The translations under genes were made by a program, and so were the position numbers. From Algoriphagus sp. AK58 (GTDB lineage Bacteria > Bacteroidota > Bacteroidia > Cytophagales > Cyclobacteriaceae), in NCBI RefSeq assembly GCF_014324365.1, contig NZ_QEIG01000007.1, positions 62,001 to 126,000 of the forward strand: 64,000 nt of DNA. The letters are read 5' to 3'. The notes under the pieces were generated by a model. That model saw nothing but the letters and a program-made list of their open reading frames with translations, searched no databases and had not been told where the DNA came from. How positions within the stretch are numbered: position 1 is the first letter of the stretch; each line of letters opens with the position of its first letter. Shown here in pieces: positions 53,683 through 63,144 of this stretch.

Positions 53683-54165
53683 CTAAAGTTCATAACGGAT
53701 TTCGTGAAGAGGTACGCCAAAGTCCTCTGAGGCTTTTTCGGATACTTTTTGGAAGCCAAAGTTTTCATACAGATGGACCGCCGGATCCAGACCAGATGTG
53801 GTGTATAGATAAGCTTTTGAGTAGCCTTTTTCCAAGAAAAAATCCATCCATTCCTGCATCAGTTTGCGTCCGATTCCCTGTCCCCGATATGCTTTTTCTA
53901 GAATAAAATACCGGAGTTGAGCTTGATTTTGAGGCCGGTGCATCAGAAGAAGGAATCCCACCATTTTTCCGGCATTTTCCACCACCCAGACCTTGTCTTT
54001 TTCCAGGTCATACTGTCGGTAAAACTCGAGGAGGCTCTCCATTACATAGGCTTCAAACCCTATCCCAAAACCATTTTCTTCAAAATAAATCTTCGCGTGC
54101 AGTAATGCCACCTGACTGAGGTCTCCGGGGAGAAGCTGATTACGGATGGAATATTGATTTGCCAT
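53683..54165 (-). CDS. GNAT family N-acetyltransferase
   Basis: A 160-residue protein with the GNAT fold. The acetyl-CoA loop is RGQGIGRKLMQEWMDFFLEKG near residue 97 (Q/RxxGxG/A), preceded by VVENAGKMVGFLLLMHRP. The C-terminal YENFGFQKV is typical. The substrate is unknown. It may share a transcript with the M1 peptidase downstream. Confidence 0.85.
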   Translation of the reverse strand: MANQYSIRNQLLPGDLSQVALLHAKIYFEENGFGIGFEAYVMESLLEFYRQYDLEKDKVWVVENAGKMVGFLLLMHRPQNQAQLRYFILEKAYRGQGIGRKLMQEWMDFFLEKGYSKAYLYTTSGLDPAVHLYENFGFQKVSEKASEDFGVPLHEIRYEL

Positions 54166-54197
54166 CTTGAAAACTAACCCAAAGGATTGAAAAGAAA

Positions 54198-54227
54198 AAG
54201 CCGTCCGGAATACTTTAGGGACGGCTT
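54198..54227 (-). terminator. Terminator of the UPF0158 gene
   Basis: On the - strand, AAGCCGTCC/GGACGGCTT (9 bp) with a 12-base loop and a T-rich tail, 4 bp after the stop at 54232. Confidence 0.8.
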
Positions 54228-54231
54228 CAGA

Positions 54232-54669
54232 TCAATCTTCGGAGTAGTTGAAGGAGTCGATTTGCTCCTTAACCCAGTCACAGTACTTTCCTTTTCGATA
54301 GTCCACCCACTCATCTTTGTACTTCGTTCCATCGATCAAGAATTTAAATCCCGTGGCGGCTTTCGGCTTACTCAATGCGTTTACCAAATCCTCGGCAAGG
54401 TTTCTTTCCTTTACTTTTCGGTCGATAAAGTCCTGCATCATCTGATGCTCTTGTGCGGGTTCCATCTTGGTAAATTCCGCGAAGTTTTCGGGCTGATCCT
54501 CGATTTCGTCGAGAATGTCTTCTTCCTCTTCGGTCAGATCATAATTGAAGTAATCTTCATCATCCGGCATGTGATGAATTTTCTTCTTGTCGATTTGATA
54601 AAAGCACACATTGCCTTTAAGCAATTGGGAAGCAATGAAGTCTACTTCTTTTTCAGTAAGCGAAAGCAT
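54232..54669 (-). CDS. UPF0158 family acidic protein
   Basis: A 145-residue, very acidic cytoplasmic protein (DEDYFNYDLTEEEEDILDEIEDQ). It has the UPF0158 features: a start of the type SEKEVDFIASQL, MMQDFIDRK near 78 and a C-terminal WVDYRKGKYCDWVKEQ. The biochemical role is not known. Confidence 0.75.
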   Translation of the reverse strand: MLSLTEKEVDFIASQLLKGNVCFYQIDKKKIHHMPDDEDYFNYDLTEEEEDILDEIEDQPENFAEFTKMEPAQEHQMMQDFIDRKVKERNLAEDLVNALSKPKAATGFKFLIDGTKYKDEWVDYRKGKYCDWVKEQIDSFNYSED

Positions 54670-54759
54670 GGATGGGTTTCAAGATTTTTGGAAAAATAAT
54701 GAAAGTTGAAATTTCATCAATTTGTTTCAAACATAGCAATGTCAGGGCCAAAAATTACC

Positions 54760-55407
54760 TTAAATTTCATGATTAATGATTTTTTCCAACAACTTGGCCT
54801 CAAGTTCGTGGCCTCCTGTAAAAGTTAGGACAGTCAGAGGTTTTCCCAAGGCCCTGACCATCTCCTCCTGCTGCTTGCGGTGTTCCTCTTTAATTAGCTC
54901 GTCCTGATCTCCGAAGGCTAAAATCAACTTCGTGTGCTCGAATTTTTCCCTCCCTAAATCAAGTGAAAGGTCATGCGCAAAACCTCCTGCCCAGAGTACC
55001 AAGGTTTCGATTTGGCCTTTCCACTGACTGGCCCATCTGGTAGAAGTAGCAGCCCCTTGTGAAAATCCCAAAAGGTGTAATTTGGGCTTAGGGTCATATT
55101 TTTCCAGGATTTGCTCCATCAGAAGATTCAAATACCGATGGTTATTTGAAATGGCGACTTCCCGCTCGTGTTTCGTCATCCAGTTGGCCCCGACTCTACC
55201 CTGAAATTCCTTCAGATAGTTGTAATTGGTGCCTTCCGGAGCCACGATTAATCTTTCTTCAGAGTCAAATGGAAGGAATTTACGGATAAAAAATTCCGCC
55301 AATTGCCCGTACCCATGAAAGACCAACCAAAGTTCATGTTCCTTTCCACTGGGTTCATGGGAAACAGAATAATGTGCTTCGTAAGGGAATTGAATCGACT
55401 TTTTCAC
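54760..55407 (-). CDS. Alpha/beta hydrolase, carboxylesterase/phospholipase type
   Basis: A 215-residue cytosolic hydrolase. The nucleophile elbow is LLGFSQGAATSTRW (Ser near residue 120), the oxyanion strand is WLVFHGYGQLAEFF, the acid is in LAFGDQDELI and the catalytic His is in FTGGHELEA. It resembles the serine esterase/phospholipase (YpfH) group. The substrate is unknown. It begins 3 bp after the cytidine deaminase stop. Confidence 0.82.
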   Translation of the reverse strand: MKKSIQFPYEAHYSVSHEPSGKEHELWLVFHGYGQLAEFFIRKFLPFDSEERLIVAPEGTNYNYLKEFQGRVGANWMTKHEREVAISNNHRYLNLLMEQILEKYDPKPKLHLLGFSQGAATSTRWASQWKGQIETLVLWAGGFAHDLSLDLGREKFEHTKLILAFGDQDELIKEEHRKQQEEMVRALGKPLTVLTFTGGHELEAKLLEKIINHEI

Positions 55408-55410
55408 CGA

Positions 55411-55890
55411 TCAGGTATTGAGATCGTCAAATTTTAACGGGAGTAGGTTGGAGATGCCTTTGATCCGCATCACATTCCCATTGGAGCATAGGATCAGCAT
55501 GGTAATGGGCTTTTCAAACCGGTTTTCCACTTCATTGATGGTTTGTCTGCAGACACCGCAAGGGGATACTCCTGCCCAAATTTCTTCACCTGCTCTTTGG
55601 GCAACAATGGCTAGTAAGGTTGGTGGTGAATCAGGATAATTGGCGCCGGCATAGCCCAGCAGTAATCGCTCGGCGCAGACACCCGTGGGAAAACTCACAT
55701 TTTCCTGATTGGAAGATTGAAGAATCTCCCCGTTTTCGAGCAGGACAGCAGCGCCTACATGAAATCCCGAATAGGGTGCGTATGCTCTTTTGGACACTTC
55801 TTTGGCACGGTCAATCAGGAGCTTCTCCATGGCTTCCAATTCTTCAGGAATCAGTTCTTCTATCTCCGTAGTAAGGTTAATTTTTTTCAC
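55411..55890 (-). CDS. cdd: Cytidine deaminase
   Basis: Deaminates cytidine and deoxycytidine in pyrimidine salvage. The 159-residue protein has YAPYSGFHVGAAVL near residue 35, the catalytic TGVCAERLL (His-type position replaced by Cys, with Glu) and the zinc pair SPCGVCRQ. The GTG at 55890 (MKKINLTTEIEEL) is preferred; the longer open frame adds 12 residues without homology. The hydrolase gene follows closely. Confidence 0.9.
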   Translation of the reverse strand: MKKINLTTEIEELIPEELEAMEKLLIDRAKEVSKRAYAPYSGFHVGAAVLLENGEILQSSNQENVSFPTGVCAERLLLGYAGANYPDSPPTLLAIVAQRAGEEIWAGVSPCGVCRQTINEVENRFEKPITMLILCSNGNVMRIKGISNLLPLKFDDLNT

Positions 55891-56010
55891 AGTCAAAAAT
55901 CGGTTTGGGAAAATCCTAACGGTCAAAGTAAGGAATTGTTCTCTATTCTTGGGGACTTACCTTTTTCGCTCCGGAAAAAATGGGCATTTTTAGATCAATA
56001 AACCCAGTAT

Positions 56011-57339
56011 ATGAAGACTATTTTGATCCTTGGAGCGGGCAAATCATCCACTTACCTGATTGATTACCTAGCTGACTCCTGCATAGAAAAAGGGAGAAAG
56101 CTCCTCTTAGCAGACCTGGATCTTGCCTTGGCCAATGCCAAGCTAAAAGACAAGCCCAATACCCAAGCGGTTGTACTAGACACTGAGGCTAAAGAATCCA
56201 GAAAAGCACTGATCGCCCAAGCCGATTTAGTCATTTCCATGCTACCGGCGTTTTTGCATCCTGTGATAGCAAAAGATTGTCTGGAGCTTGGAAAGCATTT
56301 TTTCACTGCATCCTATGAAAGCGATGCCCTTCGGGAAATGGCCTCCGAGATTGAGTCCAAAGGTCTTTTTTTCCTAAATGAATGCGGCCTAGATCCGGGA
56401 ATCGACCACATGTCTGCCATGAAAATCATCCATGAAGCCAAATCCAAGGGTGAGAAAATTCTTTCTTTCAAATCCTATTGTGGCGGACTTCTGTCTCCAG
56501 AGAGTGAGGACAATCCCTGGAAATACAAGTTCACCTGGAATCCAAGAAATGTGGTCTTGGCCGGGCAGGCGACTTCCAGATTTATTGAGAAAGGAGAGCT
56601 GAAATACGTGCCCTACCATCAGTTGTTTAAGCGGATTGAGACGATCAAATTCCCGGGATTAGGGGATTTTGATGGCTATCCCAACAGGGATTCGCTGAGT
56701 TATCGAAAAGTATATGGACTGGAAGAAATTCCCACCATGCTTCGTGGCACGCTCCGAAGGGCGGGATTTTGTAAGGCGTGGAATGTGCTTGTGCAGTTGG
56801 GCCTGACCGATGACAGTTTTCAAATGCAATTGCCTCAGGGAGCTACTTACAGACAGTTTTTGAATGCTTTTTTGCCTTGGTCCGAGACACTCAGTGTGGA
56901 AGAAAAACTCTCCGAAATAATTCCTGAATTAGACTTTCCAACTTTCGAAAAGTTGCAGTGGCTTGGATTTTTTGAAAACAGAAAGCTCCCCAAAACCGAA
57001 GGCAGCCCCGCTCAGATTCTCCAGGCTATGCTGGAAAAAGACTGGGAACTCCAACCTGAGGACAAAGACATGATTGTGATGCAGCATCAGTTTGAGATCA
57101 AGACGGAAAAGGGCATTAAAAAGCTGACCTCGAGTTTGGTTGATTTAGGAAAAGATTGTGTTTACACGGCCATGGCTAAGACAGTAGGATTGCCTTTGGC
57201 GATTGCGGTGGATTTGTTTCTGGAAGGGAAAATCCATGGGAAAGGACTGCAACTGCCGGTATCTTCGGAGATTTACACTCCCATTTTGAAGGAATTGGAA
57301 AAGCACGGAATCCGATTTATAGAGGAGGAATGGATGTGA
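56011..57339 (+). CDS. Saccharopine dehydrogenase-like NAD(P)-binding protein
   Basis: A 442-residue oxidoreductase with the N-terminal Rossmann turn LILGAGKSSTYLIDYLA, VISMLPAFLHPVIAKDCLELG near 75, NECGLDPGIDHMSAM near 124 and the C-terminal catalytic region (SYCGGLLSPESEDNPWKYKF) of the Lys9 type. It may act in lysine breakdown by the saccharopine route; the partner lysine-ketoglutarate reductase is not in the window. It is a single gene. Confidence 0.88.
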   Translation: MKTILILGAGKSSTYLIDYLADSCIEKGRKLLLADLDLALANAKLKDKPNTQAVVLDTEAKESRKALIAQADLVISMLPAFLHPVIAKDCLELGKHFFTASYESDALREMASEIESKGLFFLNECGLDPGIDHMSAMKIIHEAKSKGEKILSFKSYCGGLLSPESEDNPWKYKFTWNPRNVVLAGQATSRFIEKGELKYVPYHQLFKRIETIKFPGLGDFDGYPNRDSLSYRKVYGLEEIPTMLRGTLRRAGFCKAWNVLVQLGLTDDSFQMQLPQGATYRQFLNAFLPWSETLSVEEKLSEIIPELDFPTFEKLQWLGFFENRKLPKTEGSPAQILQAMLEKDWELQPEDKDMIVMQHQFEIKTEKGIKKLTSSLVDLGKDCVYTAMAKTVGLPLAIAVDLFLEGKIHGKGLQLPVSSEIYTPILKELEKHGIRFIEEEWM

Positions 57340-57351
57340 AAAAGTCAAGCT

Positions 57352-57393
57352 GAAAACCAAACGCCCAAGATGTATTGGGCGTTTTTGGTTTTC
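57352..57393. terminator. Bidirectional terminator
   Basis: AAACGCCCAA/TTGGGCGTTT (10 bp) with a 6-base loop and an outer GAAAACC/GGTTTTC pairing; T-runs follow on both strands. It lies between convergent genes and reaches the DUF4249 stop codon. Confidence 0.9.
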
Positions 57394-58453
57394 AAGGATT
57401 CCAGTCAGCCGGTGCATCCACAGAAGCACCAGGCACTACTCGGCAGTCATCAGGTATGATCGCTCTGTTTTGTTTGAAGGTCAGGTCATTTTTATCTATG
57501 TAAATCCTTCTCGAGGTTTCTCCTGCTGCCATAAAGTATCCCAAGACAACTTCATCCGGATTGTCCAGGCTGATCATATTGCCCCTGATGGTTGCAGGAG
57601 GAGGGTCAAAGATCGAACCGCTGATTTCTGCCTGCTGCTTGACAAGTCTAAGGAATCGATAAGCTCCTTGGGAGATGCTGTATTGTTTGAGATCAATCCG
57701 GAATTTATTGACAAACCGAAAGCCGTCATCCTCTATGAATGAAGCGGGAATTCGTGTGGTCAGCCCATTGAAATTGTCATCATTGACCACGAAGAGACTT
57801 TGATTGTAACTGATTTCATACCGGAAGCACTGAATGCAACAAGCTTTGGGCTGTGGAGTGCGGTTTGGGTTCGCCTCTGTAGGACGTGGAGTAAATAAAT
57901 CAGGACGGGTTTCCAGAATGTAGACTGCAGGTCCATTTCTCCAATAGTAAAAATTGTTTTGATCTGCAGGATCTCTTACTTCTGCAATCAGCTGAACACC
58001 TGATCTAGGGAAATCACTGTTCTTGTTGGGAAGGGTGACAGTTCGGATTTCCACAGACTGGATTTCCGGGACAGATTCTACCTTTTCAGGAGTGGAGGTG
58101 TATACCTTGCCTTCAGCCGTCAAAATCTGCAAGGTGTAGGATTTACCGATTTGAGCTCTGAAGTTGGCCGGAGTGGTATAGGTGCCCTTGGCCTCTGTTC
58201 CTTCGGTCAGGAAAGTCACATTGCCTTCGTTGTCCCGAATCACTACGGTGGCTAAGGTAACAGGCCGGATCAGTCCCTGGAAAACACTTCCATAGGTGGC
58301 ACTTCGGGTCAGGGTAATCGAATGGGGGCCCGGACCGGTAGAAATGATACCTTCTACAGTCAGCAGTTGTTCTCCTTCAGGCACATCTACCTGATAGGGG
58401 TCAATGCATGACAGGGGAAGGAAAAAGAAAATATAGATCAGTCGTCTCAGCAT
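57392..58453 (-). CDS. DUF4249 lipoprotein paired with a TonB-dependent receptor
   Basis: A 353-residue lipoprotein (IYIFFFLPLSC, Cys16) with the DUF4249 pattern: VDVPEGEQLLTVEGIISTG, SITLTRSATYG, GTYTTPANFRAQIGKSYTL and a C-terminal region with CCIQCF. DUF4249 proteins nearly always follow TonB receptors of the CarboxypepD-reg type and probably act at the surface with them. It begins 3 bp after the receptor stop. Confidence 0.9.
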   Translation of the reverse strand: MLRRLIYIFFFLPLSCIDPYQVDVPEGEQLLTVEGIISTGPGPHSITLTRSATYGSVFQGLIRPVTLATVVIRDNEGNVTFLTEGTEAKGTYTTPANFRAQIGKSYTLQILTAEGKVYTSTPEKVESVPEIQSVEIRTVTLPNKNSDFPRSGVQLIAEVRDPADQNNFYYWRNGPAVYILETRPDLFTPRPTEANPNRTPQPKACCIQCFRYEISYNQSLFVVNDDNFNGLTTRIPASFIEDDGFRFVNKFRIDLKQYSISQGAYRFLRLVKQQAEISGSIFDPPPATIRGNMISLDNPDEVVLGYFMAAGETSRRIYIDKNDLTFKQNRAIIPDDCRVVPGASVDAPADWNP

Positions 58454-58456
58454 TTT

Positions 58457-60856
58457 TTAAAACTTAATAGCATAACTCAAACTGGGTAAAGGAACACCCA
58501 AAAGGGCTAAGCGCAGAGCTTGTGGAGGTTCTCCCGGAGCATCGTCAAAGTATATGGAAAAGGGATTTTTCCTCCCAAAAACATTCAATACCGAAAAGGT
58601 CCAATTTCCATCAAAAAACTTTCCTTGACCTTTCAGCTTGAAATTTACTGCGAAGTCCAAGCGGTAAAAATCAGGAAGTCTTTGTTGGTTTCGATCGTTG
58701 AAATAAGCCAGGTTATTGCCGGAGTAATCAAATTTGGCATCAGGAAAAGTAATAGGTCGACCAGTACTGTACGAAAAAGTCGAAGAAAGAGAGGTATTGG
58801 TGCTGACTTTATAGTTTCCGATAAGTGTAAGGTCATGTGGCTTGTCAAAATTGGAAGCATACCATTCACCGTTGTTGATATTTTCTTCTTCAAATGGAGT
58901 GATGACCCTTCGCAGTGCTCTTGAATAGGTGTAGGAAATCCATCCCGTCAACCTCCCTAAATTTTTCTTCACGTAGAGTTCTACGCCATAAGATTGCCCT
59001 TCAGCAGGAATCAGTTCGGTTTCGATATGATTTTGGAGAATCAGATTCGCCCCGTCTTTGTATTCCACTACATTTTGCAGGTCTTTGTAATACACCTCAA
59101 TGGATGTTTCAAAAATGTTACCCTTTAGATTTTTATAAAATCCCAGGGATAATTGATCTGCAATCTGAGGCTCGATGAAGTTGTCACTCAATTTCCACAC
59201 ATCAGAAGGGGCGATGGTGGCCGTATTGGAAATCAGGTGAATGAATTGGTACATTTTGTTGTACCCAAGCTTGATAGAACTGGATTTGTTGAATGAATAT
59301 CTCAGGGAGGCCCTTGGAGCAAATCCGTCATAAGACTGGATAACTTCCCCATTGGAAAAGGAGGTTTCACCGATCGCGCTTCCATCGGAAATTGGTTTGC
59401 CTTCCTCGTAGGTCCGAACCGTACGAGGGCCTAAGTATTGGTAAAAATCATACCTTAATCCATAGGAAAGACCGATTTTTTCTCCCAGCTCAAATTCATG
59501 CTGAAAATGGGCAGCCATCTCTCTGCCAAATTCATCCTGAACTTTTTTGGGTAATATTTCCTCGTTCCCTGTTGGAATCAGCTCACCGGGTTGGATTTCG
59601 AGCTGTTTGTACTCCCCGCCTAGGGTGATTTTATTGGTTGGGGAAAATGCATACGTCAAAAATGTTTTCCCTCCAATGTCCCTGATATCCGAATTTATTT
59701 TAAAGTCATTCAATCCGGATTGATTGAAGATGCTGTAATTGTAAACAGTGTAAAAGCCAATTGCTTCCAAACTCAGTTTCTCGCTGAATTTGCTTTTCCA
59801 TTGAAGTGAATGCGCAGTGTTTTTCCAGGAAATAGTCGTATCAGAAGCGAAAGCAAAATCATCATAGCTGGTGTAATAGCTATAGGTAAACTCATTTTTT
59901 TCCGAAAGAGGGGCATTTACCACTATGTTCCCGTCGTAAAAATTGGCATTGGAACTATTGAGTGTAGGATTACTGAGGGATTGAAGTAGCCAGTTGATAT
60001 ACGAAATCCTGAATCCTCCCAAAACAGACACTTTGTTTTTGACTAATGGGCCATTTAGGGAGACCTTACCGGAATAGTTACTCACCATTAGATCTCCGCC
60101 CCACTTGTCTATGCTGCCGGCCTTGGGAAGTATATCCAAAATGGCTGAGCTTCGGCCTCCAAATCGTGCTGGTACTACGGCCTTGTACAGGGTAACATCA
60201 TTGACCATGTCCGGATTGAATGCCGTAAACAAACCAAACATGTGTGAAGGATTATATATAGGAGCACCTGCAAATTGGATCAGGTTTTGGTCCACTCCGC
60301 CTCCCCGCACATTCAGTCCTGAAGAAGCCTCACCTACCTGACTTACTCCAGGGAGGGTAGCTAGGGACCTGACGATGTCCACTTCTCCCAAAAATGGAGG
60401 CAGTTCGCGCATGGTATTCATGTTAAGGGTAACAGCCCCCATATCCGTAGAACGGATGTTTTTTTCAGGATCCCTGCCAAAGATCACTACATCGTCGAGG
60501 GTAAAATCTTCCTGAAGCATTCGAATCGACAGTCTGCCGTCCCCTACGGCAGTGATCGGATAAATTTTTGTCTCATATCCCACATAGCGAAACTCCAAGG
60601 TGTATTCTGCCCTGTCGACCACCAATTCAAAGCTCCCATTGTTATCGGTTACGCGGGTGAGGTTCAGTTCTGGTATACTGACCGTGGCCCCTACCAGTGC
60701 TTGTCCGGTGATCTCATCTATGATCCTTCCGGAAAGTTTGATTCCTTTCAGCTGGCCAATGTCCCTACCTACGACCTCCCTTTTTACAGGAGAGTTTTGT
60801 GCCCAAGCAGAGGAAAGCCCTACAAACAAAAAAGTCAATAATAGAAGTTTTTTCAT
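58457..60856 (-). CDS. TonB-dependent receptor with carboxypeptidase-regulatory-like domain
   Basis: A 799-residue outer membrane receptor. It has a signal peptide (cut near AWAQ), a CarboxypepD_reg-like domain (about 40-125, KLSGRIIDEITGQALVGATV), a plug (ELPPFLGEVDIVRSLATLPG, GLNVRGGGVDQNLIQFAGAP) and a 22-strand type barrel ending SLSYAIKF. It imports a ligand with energy from TonB. The substrate is unknown. The start at 60856 is chosen for the signal peptide. It lies 10 bp after the Kelch lipoprotein and 3 bp before DUF4249. Confidence 0.93.
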   Translation of the reverse strand: MKKLLLLTFLFVGLSSAWAQNSPVKREVVGRDIGQLKGIKLSGRIIDEITGQALVGATVSIPELNLTRVTDNNGSFELVVDRAEYTLEFRYVGYETKIYPITAVGDGRLSIRMLQEDFTLDDVVIFGRDPEKNIRSTDMGAVTLNMNTMRELPPFLGEVDIVRSLATLPGVSQVGEASSGLNVRGGGVDQNLIQFAGAPIYNPSHMFGLFTAFNPDMVNDVTLYKAVVPARFGGRSSAILDILPKAGSIDKWGGDLMVSNYSGKVSLNGPLVKNKVSVLGGFRISYINWLLQSLSNPTLNSSNANFYDGNIVVNAPLSEKNEFTYSYYTSYDDFAFASDTTISWKNTAHSLQWKSKFSEKLSLEAIGFYTVYNYSIFNQSGLNDFKINSDIRDIGGKTFLTYAFSPTNKITLGGEYKQLEIQPGELIPTGNEEILPKKVQDEFGREMAAHFQHEFELGEKIGLSYGLRYDFYQYLGPRTVRTYEEGKPISDGSAIGETSFSNGEVIQSYDGFAPRASLRYSFNKSSSIKLGYNKMYQFIHLISNTATIAPSDVWKLSDNFIEPQIADQLSLGFYKNLKGNIFETSIEVYYKDLQNVVEYKDGANLILQNHIETELIPAEGQSYGVELYVKKNLGRLTGWISYTYSRALRRVITPFEEENINNGEWYASNFDKPHDLTLIGNYKVSTNTSLSSTFSYSTGRPITFPDAKFDYSGNNLAYFNDRNQQRLPDFYRLDFAVNFKLKGQGKFFDGNWTFSVLNVFGRKNPFSIYFDDAPGEPPQALRLALLGVPLPSLSYAIKF

Positions 60857-60866
60857 ATAGTCAGGC

Positions 60867-62333
60867 TTAAATAGCATCGGGATCAAATTTGTATAGCTCC
60901 ATCGGTAGGTTTCCAAAAACTGATTCTTCGGCAGTTCTCAGGATATAAATGGCTCCGTCTAATTGGAAACTTCCTGCATTGATGCTCTGAGGAAATCCAA
61001 TGATGGGATTTTTCGCCTTCCAAACCCCTGTTTCTAAGTCTAGTTCCCAGATTTCTTGGGTTCTCCTGAATAAGCCCATATAAGCTTTTTTTCCAAGTAT
61101 CTGTATCATCGGAAATCCTAGTTGTCCTTTATTTCCAGGATAGGAAGTTTTTAAATTCCAGGAATCTAATGTGGGTAAATATTCCCAGACGTCTCCGGTG
61201 TTTGAAAGAAAGATTATTTTGTTTTCAAAGACTGAAATAGCGGAGTTTCCTTCTATGGCAAATGGGGCTGGTTTCCTTTCAGACCATACTTGGGTAGCTG
61301 GGTTGAAAATCCGAACTTTAAAGGAATCTCCTGCTCTTCCTCCAAAAAGGAAAAGATTGCTATTCCATTCTACAGCTAAAGGTTCGATACTTTGGAATGG
61401 AAGATCTGGAAGACGCTCAAAATCACTTCCGTTTATTTTCCAAAAACTCAAGTCGGGGCTATATATCTCCCGGTCAATTTCGGTGCCTCCGCCCCCCAAA
61501 AAGTTGGAAGTTGCAAATCCAAATCTTCTTGGTTCACCTGGGAAATCAATCTTTGTCCAAGTGCGGGAAGTGGGCTCAAATCGCTGGAAACCTGGATAAG
61601 GATTCCCTAATCTTATTCTGCCCAAGCCCACATGAAAGCCTGCAGAATTATAAAACGATAGGTTGTCGTAGATCCGGATGGACTCAGGGAATTCGGCAAT
61701 TTTCGTGAATTTACCTGACTGGTATTCGAAACGGGTGGAAAGGATGATTTCCTTGTCTTGGATCACTATTCTCAGCGGCACGATGATTTGACCTGCAGGC
61801 GCCGGTACTCTTACAATCAGCCTACTTTCAAATAGGTTTTGAATTATTTGGGCTTCTTGGTTTCCGAAAAAAACACGGGTTCCGCCCTCTGGAAAGTTTC
61901 TGCCTTGGATAGTCAGTTCGGCTCCTTGTAGAGCGTAGGTTGGAAAAAAGGTCTCTACTGCTGGGATAAGGGTTTGTAGCTGTACCACGTCTCCTTCTAT
62001 TCTTTGGCCTTGCACCTCTGCGTAAGCTTTGGCGAAATAAGTTTGTCCGACTTTAAATCCTTTGGATTCTCCAATAAATCGACCCGGGTTTTTCTTTTCT
62101 CCCAAAGAGAGGGTGATGGGGGAAGAAAAGGAAGATTCGGTAGAAAACAAGAATCCATGATCTGTGGCCAAAACCTCCCGGTTGGTTAGTAATCGGCCTG
62201 AAATTCGGATTTTATCTCCGCCCACAAACAACAAGTCTTCAGTTGCTACTAGGATGGGGGTTTCATTTTCTTCTGTACATGCACAAAAGACAAGTAGCAA
62301 GTAAAAAATAAAAACAGATAACAGTTTTCGCAT
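60867..62333 (-). CDS. IPT/TIG plus Kelch-repeat lipoprotein
   Basis: A 488-residue lipoprotein (FIFYLLLVFCAC, Cys about 19-21). It has a fibronectin-like N-terminal part (to about 125), an IPT/TIG domain (PTYALQGAELTIQGRNFPEG, about 130-205) and then Kelch-type beta-propeller repeats (NSNLFLFGGRAGDSF, NPATQVWSERKPAPF, LETGVWKAK). It is the first gene of the operon with the TonB receptor and DUF4249, so it is a likely surface substrate-binding or cap protein. The start at 62333 gives the signal peptide. Confidence 0.82.
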   Translation of the reverse strand: MRKLLSVFIFYLLLVFCACTEENETPILVATEDLLFVGGDKIRISGRLLTNREVLATDHGFLFSTESSFSSPITLSLGEKKNPGRFIGESKGFKVGQTYFAKAYAEVQGQRIEGDVVQLQTLIPAVETFFPTYALQGAELTIQGRNFPEGGTRVFFGNQEAQIIQNLFESRLIVRVPAPAGQIIVPLRIVIQDKEIILSTRFEYQSGKFTKIAEFPESIRIYDNLSFYNSAGFHVGLGRIRLGNPYPGFQRFEPTSRTWTKIDFPGEPRRFGFATSNFLGGGGTEIDREIYSPDLSFWKINGSDFERLPDLPFQSIEPLAVEWNSNLFLFGGRAGDSFKVRIFNPATQVWSERKPAPFAIEGNSAISVFENKIIFLSNTGDVWEYLPTLDSWNLKTSYPGNKGQLGFPMIQILGKKAYMGLFRRTQEIWELDLETGVWKAKNPIIGFPQSINAGSFQLDGAIYILRTAEESVFGNLPMELYKFDPDAI

Positions 62334-62436
62334 GAATCGGAATGGTAATGTTTTCAAAAATAAAGGATAAGCAAGGGAAGGAAAAGAATCGGAAAGCGTA
62401 TTTAACAAAAATCAAAAGATAAATAGGGGTATTTTT

Positions 62437-63144
62437 TCAATAACCCAATAAAAATCCAGAAATAAGGAAGGAGTAAGCTTCTGAAAAGTCTCCGTTCTCA
62501 TTTTTCAGAAATATTTCATTAGGCTCCAATGCTCCACTTTTTTGTGAAAACCCTACAATTTCCCGGATAATAGGTTTGAAGGGTCTATCTCTTACCAAAA
62601 TTCTATGGATGGGGAAAAGTCCCCGTTTTAGAGCCAAGGCAGAAAAATCCTCCATCTGCCTAGGTGGCAAAATAATCCAAATTTGCCCATTAGTTTTTAA
62701 CAGCCTTGTTGCCTGTTCAATCAATTCTTCAAAAGAAAGAGCATCCGTATGTAAGGCCTGGTTTCGTTTGGAATCCTTGGGTTTGAGATGGTCGGGAAAA
62801 TACGGCGGATTGCTCACGATGAGATCAAAGTGCTGATCTTCAGGGTAATCCTGAAACTTCCCCTGTATGATCCGAAGCCTTTCTGAAAATGGACTTTCCT
62901 GGAAATTTTCTTCGGCTTGTCCGGCTGCATCAGGATCGATTTCTATCGCTGTAATCAAACTATCAGGAAATCGCTGCGCGAGCATCAACGAAATTACACC
63001 CGTGCCAGTCCCGATGTCCAGAATATTTTGGGGAGAATCTGCTTTGGCAAGTGCGCCAAGGAGTACCGCATCCGTGCTGATTTTCATCGCACAGCGGTCC
63101 TGATGGATTCTGAACTGTTGAAACTGAAACCAAGAGTTTCCCAT
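62437..63144 (-). CDS. trmN6: tRNA1(Val) A37 N6-methyltransferase family protein
   Basis: A 235-residue class I methyltransferase with FRIHQDRCAMKISTDAVLLGA, the SAM motif ILDIGTGTGVISLMLAQRFP and the catalytic NPPYF (an adenine N6-type NPPY) in DLIVSNPPYF. This is the YfiC/TrmN6 pattern. It probably methylates A37 of a tRNA. Its start overlaps the UPF0316 stop by one base (TGATG), so the two are coupled. Confidence 0.88.
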   Translation of the reverse strand: MGNSWFQFQQFRIHQDRCAMKISTDAVLLGALAKADSPQNILDIGTGTGVISLMLAQRFPDSLITAIEIDPDAAGQAEENFQESPFSERLRIIQGKFQDYPEDQHFDLIVSNPPYFPDHLKPKDSKRNQALHTDALSFEELIEQATRLLKTNGQIWIILPPRQMEDFSALALKRGLFPIHRILVRDRPFKPIIREIVGFSQKSGALEPNEIFLKNENGDFSEAYSFLISGFLLGY

